Shown here: positions 59,841 through 64,000 of the stretch, one piece after another | Numbering within the stretch: the first letter of the stretch is position 1 | Layout of the letters: each line of letters starts with the position of its first letter | Assembly: GCF_026625045.1 (NCBI RefSeq) | Contig: NZ_CP113089.1 | Location: forward strand, 1,550,001-1,614,000 | Origin: Microcella daejeonensis | Lineage (GTDB): Bacteria > Actinomycetota > Actinomycetes > Actinomycetales > Microbacteriaceae | Length of the DNA: 64,000 nucleotides | Direction of reading: 5' to 3' | Translations under genes and position numbers: made by a program | Notes under the pieces: generated by a model | Seen by the model: the letters and a program-made list of their open reading frames with translations, nothing else | The model's database searches: none | Told to the model about the DNA's origin: nothing

Positions 59841-60824
59841 ATGGGCATTCTCGGCACCGGCATCCAGGAGGGCCTCCTCCTCAAGCCCGTCACCTACCAG
59901 TGGGCGATGGACCTCTACGACCAGGCTGTGGCGAACACCTGGTTCCCCAACGAGGTTCAGCTCGGCGAGGACATCGCCGACTTCAAGAAGATGACCGACG
60001 AAGAGCGTCACGCCATCACGTTCCTCATGAGCTACTTCAACCCGAATGAGCTGCTCGTCAACAAGGCGCTCGCGTTCGGCGTCTACCCCTACGTCAAGGC
60101 TCCCGAGGCGCACCTCTACCTCGCGAAGCAGATGTGGGAGGAGGCGAACCACTGCATGAGCTTCGAGTACGTGCTGGAGACCTTCCCGATCGACCGCGCC
60201 GCCGCGTACGACAGCCACGTCGACGTGCCGTCGATGGCGCGCAAGGAGGAGTTCGAGGTCAAGTTCATCCGTCGCATGACGGAGGACACCCTCGACATCA
60301 CCACCACCGAGGGCAAGCAGGACTTCATCCGCAACCTCGTGGCGTACAACGTCATCCTCGAGGGCATCTGGTTCTACTCGGGCTTCATGGTGGCGCTGTC
60401 GTTCCGCCAGCGGAACCTGCTGCGCAACTTCGGCTCGCTCGTCGACTGGATCGTGCGCGACGAGTCGCTGCACCTGAAGTTCGGCATGAACCTCATCCTC
60501 ACCGTGCTGGAGGAGAACGAGGACCTTCAGACCGAGGAGTTCGCCGCCGAGATCCGGCAGATGATCCTCGACGCGGTCGAGATGGAGTCGGCGTACAACC
60601 ACGACCTGCTGCCCAACGGCATCCTCGGTCTCAACGCCAACTACATCAACCAGTACGTCAAGTACCTGGCCGACCGTCGTCTCGAGGAGCTCGGCTTCGA
60701 GCCCGAGTACAACGTCTCGAACCCGGCGAAGTGGATGGCGACGGCGAACGACACCCTCCAGCTCGTCAACTTCTTCGAGTCGACGAACACCTCCTACGAG
60801 GTCAACGCCAAGACCTCGGCGTAG
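59841..60824 (+). CDS. nrdB: Class Ic ribonucleotide reductase beta subunit
   Basis: A 327-residue R2 subunit. Metal ligands by alignment to E. coli: Glu70 (position of Asp84), Glu101 and His104 (EEANHC), Glu174 (ILEGIW), Glu208 and His211 (RDESLH); spacings match exactly. The radical Tyr122 position is Phe108 (CMSFEY). Glu at the first ligand and Phe at the Tyr site define class Ic, in which a Mn(IV)/Fe(III) centre replaces the tyrosyl radical. C-terminal FFESTNTSYEVNAKTSA docks to the alpha subunit. AAAGG precedes the ATG. Confidence 0.92.
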   Translation: MGILGTGIQEGLLLKPVTYQWAMDLYDQAVANTWFPNEVQLGEDIADFKKMTDEERHAITFLMSYFNPNELLVNKALAFGVYPYVKAPEAHLYLAKQMWEEANHCMSFEYVLETFPIDRAAAYDSHVDVPSMARKEEFEVKFIRRMTEDTLDITTTEGKQDFIRNLVAYNVILEGIWFYSGFMVALSFRQRNLLRNFGSLVDWIVRDESLHLKFGMNLILTVLEENEDLQTEEFAAEIRQMILDAVEMESAYNHDLLPNGILGLNANYINQYVKYLADRRLEELGFEPEYNVSNPAKWMATANDTLQLVNFFESTNTSYEVNAKTSA

Positions 60825-60880
60825 TCGACCGTCTGAACCCCTGGCGCTCGCGCCCTTTCCCAGCCCCCGACCCGCGGCCC

Positions 60881-62761
60881 GTGCCCCACGCAGATCTCCT
60901 CCTCACCGGCGGAGTCGTCTACGCGGGGCCGGGCCGCGGTGCTGCTCCCGGTGCCTCTGCCGGCGGCTCCGCCCCCGGGGCGCTCGAGGTCGCCGTCGTC
61001 GAGGGGCGCATCGCGGCGGTCGCGCCCGAACTCGCCGACTGGCGCGGGCCCGACACGGTCGTGCACGACCTCGCGGGTGGAATGCTGCACGCCGGCTTCG
61101 TCGACGCGCACATCCACCCCATCCAGGGCGGCCTCGAACGGCTCGGCTGCGACCTCAGCGAGGGCTCGACGGCCGCCGACTACGGCCGGATCATCGCGAG
61201 CTACGCCGCCCTCAACCCGCCGCGCGGCTGCGACGCCTCCCGCGCCTGGATCACCGGCGGCGGCTGGGCGATGAGCGCCTTCCCCGGCGGAACCCCGACG
61301 GCGGCCGTGCTCGACGACATCGAGCCGATCCGCCCCGTCTTCCTCTACAACCGCGACCACCACGGCGCCTGGGCCAACTCGGCCGCCCTCGCGCTCGCCG
61401 GTATCACGGCCGATACCCCCGACCCGGCCGACGGCCGCATCGAGCGCCTGCCCGACGGCCGCCCGAGCGGCACCCTGCACGAGGGCGCGGCGGCCCTCGT
61501 CGCCGCCGTCGCCCCTGCCGCGACGCCCGACGACGAGTACGCCGCCCTCCTCGAGGCCCAGCGCTACGCCCTCAGCCTCGGCATCACGGGCTGGCAGGAC
61601 GCCATCGTGGGCGACTACTTCGGCGCGAGCGACACCGCGCTGGTCTACCGCCGGGCGCTCGCCGAGGGGCGCCTGGCCGTCGACGTGGTGGGCGCGCTGT
61701 GGTGGGACAGGGCCCGGGGGGTCGAGCAGCTGCCCGAGCTGGTCGCGCGCCGCGAGCGGCACGCGGCCGAGCTCGGGCCCGGCTCCCGCTTCAGACTCGC
61801 GGCGGTCAAGATCATGGCCGACGGGGTGGTCGAGAATGGCACCGCGGCCATGCTCGACCCGTACCTCGGCGCGGTGGCCTCGGCCGAGCATCCCGCCGGC
61901 ATCGCCTTCGTGGGCGGGCAGGCCCTGACCGACGCGATCGTCGCCATCGACGCGGCCGGCTTCTCGGCGCACGTGCACGCCATCGGCGACCGCGCCGTGC
62001 GCGAGGCGCTCGACGGGTTCGCCGCCGCCCGCGCCGCGAACGGCTGGTCGACGCCCGGGCGGCACTGCATCGCGCACCTGCAGGTCGTGCACCCCGACGA
62101 TGTTCCGCGGTTCGGCGAGCTCGGCGTCGTCGCCAACGCGCAGGCGCTGTGGGCGGCGAACGAGCCGCAGATGCGCGAGCTCACCGTGCCCGTGCTCGGC
62201 CCCGAGCGCGCCGCGCACCAGTACCCCTTCGCCTCGATCGCGCGGGCGGCGGCGCCGTTCGCGGGCGCCGATGCGGGCGCTCCGCCGGCCGATGCGGGTC
62301 GGGATGCTCCACCGAGGCTCGCCGCCGGCAGCGACTGGCCCGTCTCGACGCCCGACCCGTGGCAGGCCATTCACGTGGCGGTGAATCGGCGGCATCCGGA
62401 GGACGACGCCGACTTCGACCCCGAGCCCCTGCTGCCGCACGAGGCGCTCGCGCTCGCCGAGGCCCTCGACGCGTACACGGCCGGGTCGGCCTGGCTCAAC
62501 GGGCGGGGGTCCTCCGACTCGGGGGCGGGAGCGCCGAGCGGCGTCATCGAGGTGGGCGCGGTGGCCGACCTGGCGGCGACCGACCGAGACCCCTTCGCGG
62601 GGCCCGCGGAGAGCATCCACGCGACCCGCACGGTGGCGACCTGGATTGCGGGCCGCCGCCTATCCTTGACCACGCCGGCGGGGCGACCGTGGACGGCATC
62701 GCGCGGAACACCGTCGGTCACGACGTTCGGCGAGCGGACAACCCGAGCGCGCCCATGGTAG
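60881..62761 (+). CDS. YtcJ-like amidohydrolase
   Basis: A 626-residue Amidohydro_3 enzyme. The metal site begins HAGFVDAHIHPIQGG (HxH), continues with Lys in AAVKIMADGVVENGTA, His in SAHVHAIGDRAV and GRHCIAHLQVVHPDD, and Asp in AAGSDWPVSTPDPW. The ending VADLAATDRDPFAGPAESIHATRTVATWIAGRRL is the family C-terminus; about 30 extra residues follow. Family members hydrolyse N-acyl or formyl amides. GTG 60881 gives the family N-terminus; an Ala/Gly-rich loop is inserted near residue 20. It starts 57 bp after nrdB. Confidence 0.87.
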   Translation: MPHADLLLTGGVVYAGPGRGAAPGASAGGSAPGALEVAVVEGRIAAVAPELADWRGPDTVVHDLAGGMLHAGFVDAHIHPIQGGLERLGCDLSEGSTAADYGRIIASYAALNPPRGCDASRAWITGGGWAMSAFPGGTPTAAVLDDIEPIRPVFLYNRDHHGAWANSAALALAGITADTPDPADGRIERLPDGRPSGTLHEGAAALVAAVAPAATPDDEYAALLEAQRYALSLGITGWQDAIVGDYFGASDTALVYRRALAEGRLAVDVVGALWWDRARGVEQLPELVARRERHAAELGPGSRFRLAAVKIMADGVVENGTAAMLDPYLGAVASAEHPAGIAFVGGQALTDAIVAIDAAGFSAHVHAIGDRAVREALDGFAAARAANGWSTPGRHCIAHLQVVHPDDVPRFGELGVVANAQALWAANEPQMRELTVPVLGPERAAHQYPFASIARAAAPFAGADAGAPPADAGRDAPPRLAAGSDWPVSTPDPWQAIHVAVNRRHPEDDADFDPEPLLPHEALALAEALDAYTAGSAWLNGRGSSDSGAGAPSGVIEVGAVADLAATDRDPFAGPAESIHATRTVATWIAGRRLSLTTPAGRPWTASRGTPSVTTFGERTTRARPW

Positions 62762-62833
62762 GGCTACGCGCATGCACCAGCGTGAAAGGGTGACGTCTGA
62801 ACGGTCGCGGATGGCGCACGCGTCAGGCGGATC

Positions 62834-64000
62834 TCAATCTCGGATGCGGTAAAGCGACACGGTGCCCTCATCCGCCAGCAACGAATCGGAGAGATCCTCC
62901 GCCTCGAGGACGTAGTCGCGCGTGTCGACGAGCTCGAGCCGGTCGGCGTACTCGGCCGCCCAGTCGTGCACGCAGGATGAGTCAGTGAGGATCCACCCGG
63001 TCCCGGACTGCTCCGCCGCCTCGAAGTCGAACTGCCCGCTGAGTCGCGACTGCACGATCGCTGCCACGGCCTCGTACTCCTCGGGCCATGCCATGCCGAG
63101 GTGGTAGTACGCGATGCGAGCGCTGCTGCTGACCTTGGTCGTTCGCGGATCCACGCAGGGGTCGACGGCGATGAGTTCGTCCTCGAGGTCCTGCGCCTCT
63201 GCGGCGAGATCGGCTTGCGCCCGCTCCCGCTCGGTGTTCGGGTTCCAGACCCCGGCGAGACGCTCGTCGGTGGCGTAGGACCAGAAATCCGGCGCGGTCG
63301 CCACCGCGGCGATCAGGGTGGTGGCGGCGAGCGCGGCGACTGCTCGTCGATGGGTGCGCAGGCCATCGGCGGCGGGCCTCGGGGGGATCCGGCGAGCCAC
63401 GCGGCGCAGCATCAGCGCGAGGCCGAGCGCAATCGCGACGAGAGTGATGAGGTAGGTGTTGATCCAGAGACGGTACGGCTCGGCGTTCGCTCCCCAGACG
63501 TCGTTCACGGAGACGAGGATCATCGTGAACGCGAGTCCAGCCCCGGCGCCGACAAGCGGCGACTGCTTGCGCCACAGTCCGTAGACCCCGATCGCGAGCA
63601 GCCCTACGGCCGCGACTCCTGAGGCGACGATCGTCCGCCAGAAGAGGATGCCGAGATCGACGTTCGACGCCGTGCGGAACGTCAAGAAAGGATCGCCGGA
63701 CAGCACCCCGAACACCGTGATGGCGATCTGAGGGAGCGCGAAGAGCACCGCGATGATTCCGAAGATGCCCAGGCGCCCGCGTGTGGATGCGGTCATGGCG
63801 AGCAATCCGGGCACAAACGGCAGGAGACCGAACATGAGCGTGGGGAGCTGGCCGGCGGCGTCGGACACGGCAGGGCCGAGGGCGAAGACCAGGACGGTAG
63901 CGAGCGCGCTCGCAACGAGGAGCGGCATACTGCGCCGGCGATAGATCTCGGTGGCCGCAAGGATGCCGCCGATCGTGTAGATCGCGGCGAGGAAGGAATA
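62834..64000 (-). CDS. Multi-pass membrane protein with extracytoplasmic domain (5' partial)
   Basis: At least 388 residues; an ATG lies at 63928, but the frame remains open to the window edge with hydrophobic sequence (SFLAAIYTIGGILAATEIYRRRS), so the true start is probably outside. At least six membrane helices are followed by a polar C-terminal domain of about 150 residues containing ERERAQADLAAEAQDLEDELIAVDPCVDP and two further Cys. No family is recognised. The lower GC content and mixed codon use differ from the neighbouring genes. Confidence 0.6.
   Translation of the reverse strand, partial: YSFLAAIYTIGGILAATEIYRRRSMPLLVASALATVLVFALGPAVSDAAGQLPTLMFGLLPFVPGLLAMTASTRGRLGIFGIIAVLFALPQIAITVFGVLSGDPFLTFRTASNVDLGILFWRTIVASGVAAVGLLAIGVYGLWRKQSPLVGAGAGLAFTMILVSVNDVWGANAEPYRLWINTYLITLVAIALGLALMLRRVARRIPPRPAADGLRTHRRAVAALAATTLIAAVATAPDFWSYATDERLAGVWNPNTERERAQADLAAEAQDLEDELIAVDPCVDPRTTKVSSSARIAYYHLGMAWPEEYEAVAAIVQSRLSGQFDFEAAEQSGTGWILTDSSCVHDWAAEYADRLELVDTRDYVLEAEDLSDSLLADEGTVSLYRIRD

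Noticed and set aside
63926..63928. ATG 63928 as the true start of the last gene
   Set aside because: The frame remains open to the window edge and encodes a further hydrophobic helix, so the gene is more likely truncated by the edge.

Overview
The window is one contiguous stretch of a very GC-rich actinobacterial chromosome. Gene content and style (GalU, MscL and FmdB next to 5-formyl-THF cyclo-ligase, actinobacterial small membrane proteins, SOS boxes of the TCGAAC-N4-GTTCGA type, many short -10 elements placed 6-8 nt before a start codon) suggest Microbacteriaceae or a close relative; this is inference, since no 16S rRNA gene is present. Coding density is high, with genes on both strands. 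No transposase, integrase, phage gene or CRISPR array was seen. One tRNA gene (tRNA-Ala, CGC) is present.

Layout. 1-5.4 kb: end of an amino-acid dehydrogenase, ArfB ribosome rescue, then a TetR regulator divergent from a tightly overlapping agmatine deiminase/amidase/DUF1801 operon, an RraB-like protein and a GNAT. 5.4-17.7 kb: dual-specificity-type phosphatase, CDP-alcohol phosphotransferase, SMP-30 protein, RlmA-type rRNA methyltransferase, a two-component system, a coiled-coil membrane protein, and a 1272-residue helicase-like protein that lacks key ATPase residues. 17.8-22.1 kb: mscL, fmdB-like and 5-FTHF cyclo-ligase on the minus strand, divergent from galU, rimJ-like and a membrane protein, closed by tRNA-Ala and a terminator. 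22.2-28.8 kb: two copies of a small membrane protein + DUF305 lipoprotein cassette, each behind a near-identical CsoR-like palindrome (probable copper response), with ordinary genes between. 28.9-37.1 kb: small membrane proteins, peroxiredoxin, metNIQ-type transporter divergent from an LLM flavin monooxygenase, then sufS-sufU; together a sulfur-themed block. 37.1-46.2 kb: a CCAG microsatellite, an F420-type nitroreductase, an SOS-box gene, and a complete mannitol PTS operon (HPr, EI, MtlA, MtlF, MtlD) with its PRD regulator. 46.2-57 kb: DUF4349 lipoprotein, a non-coding region with a candidate RNA, esterase divergent from a glyoxalase-type dioxygenase (MhqD/MhqO-like pair), aldo/keto reductases, MFS transporters and a siderophore-interacting protein. 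57-60.8 kb: ribonucleotide reductase operon. 60.9-64 kb: amidohydrolase and a membrane protein running off the end.

The most unusual locus is the ribonucleotide reductase operon. The upstream region carries three DnaA-box-like 9-mers followed by two NrdR-type palindromes one helical phase apart. The alpha-subunit reading frame stops before the redox-active C-terminal Cys pair; that CESCQ tail is instead encoded by a separate 32-codon ORF whose ATG overlaps the nrdA stop (TGATG). The beta subunit has Glu at the first metal-ligand position and Phe in place of the radical Tyr, the signature of class Ic (Mn/Fe) enzymes. Other items worth attention are the pseudo-helicase, the operator-embedded ribosome binding sites of the twin copper cassettes, the perfect LexA site before a lone small gene, and the operator in the promoter spacer of the MhqO-like gene.
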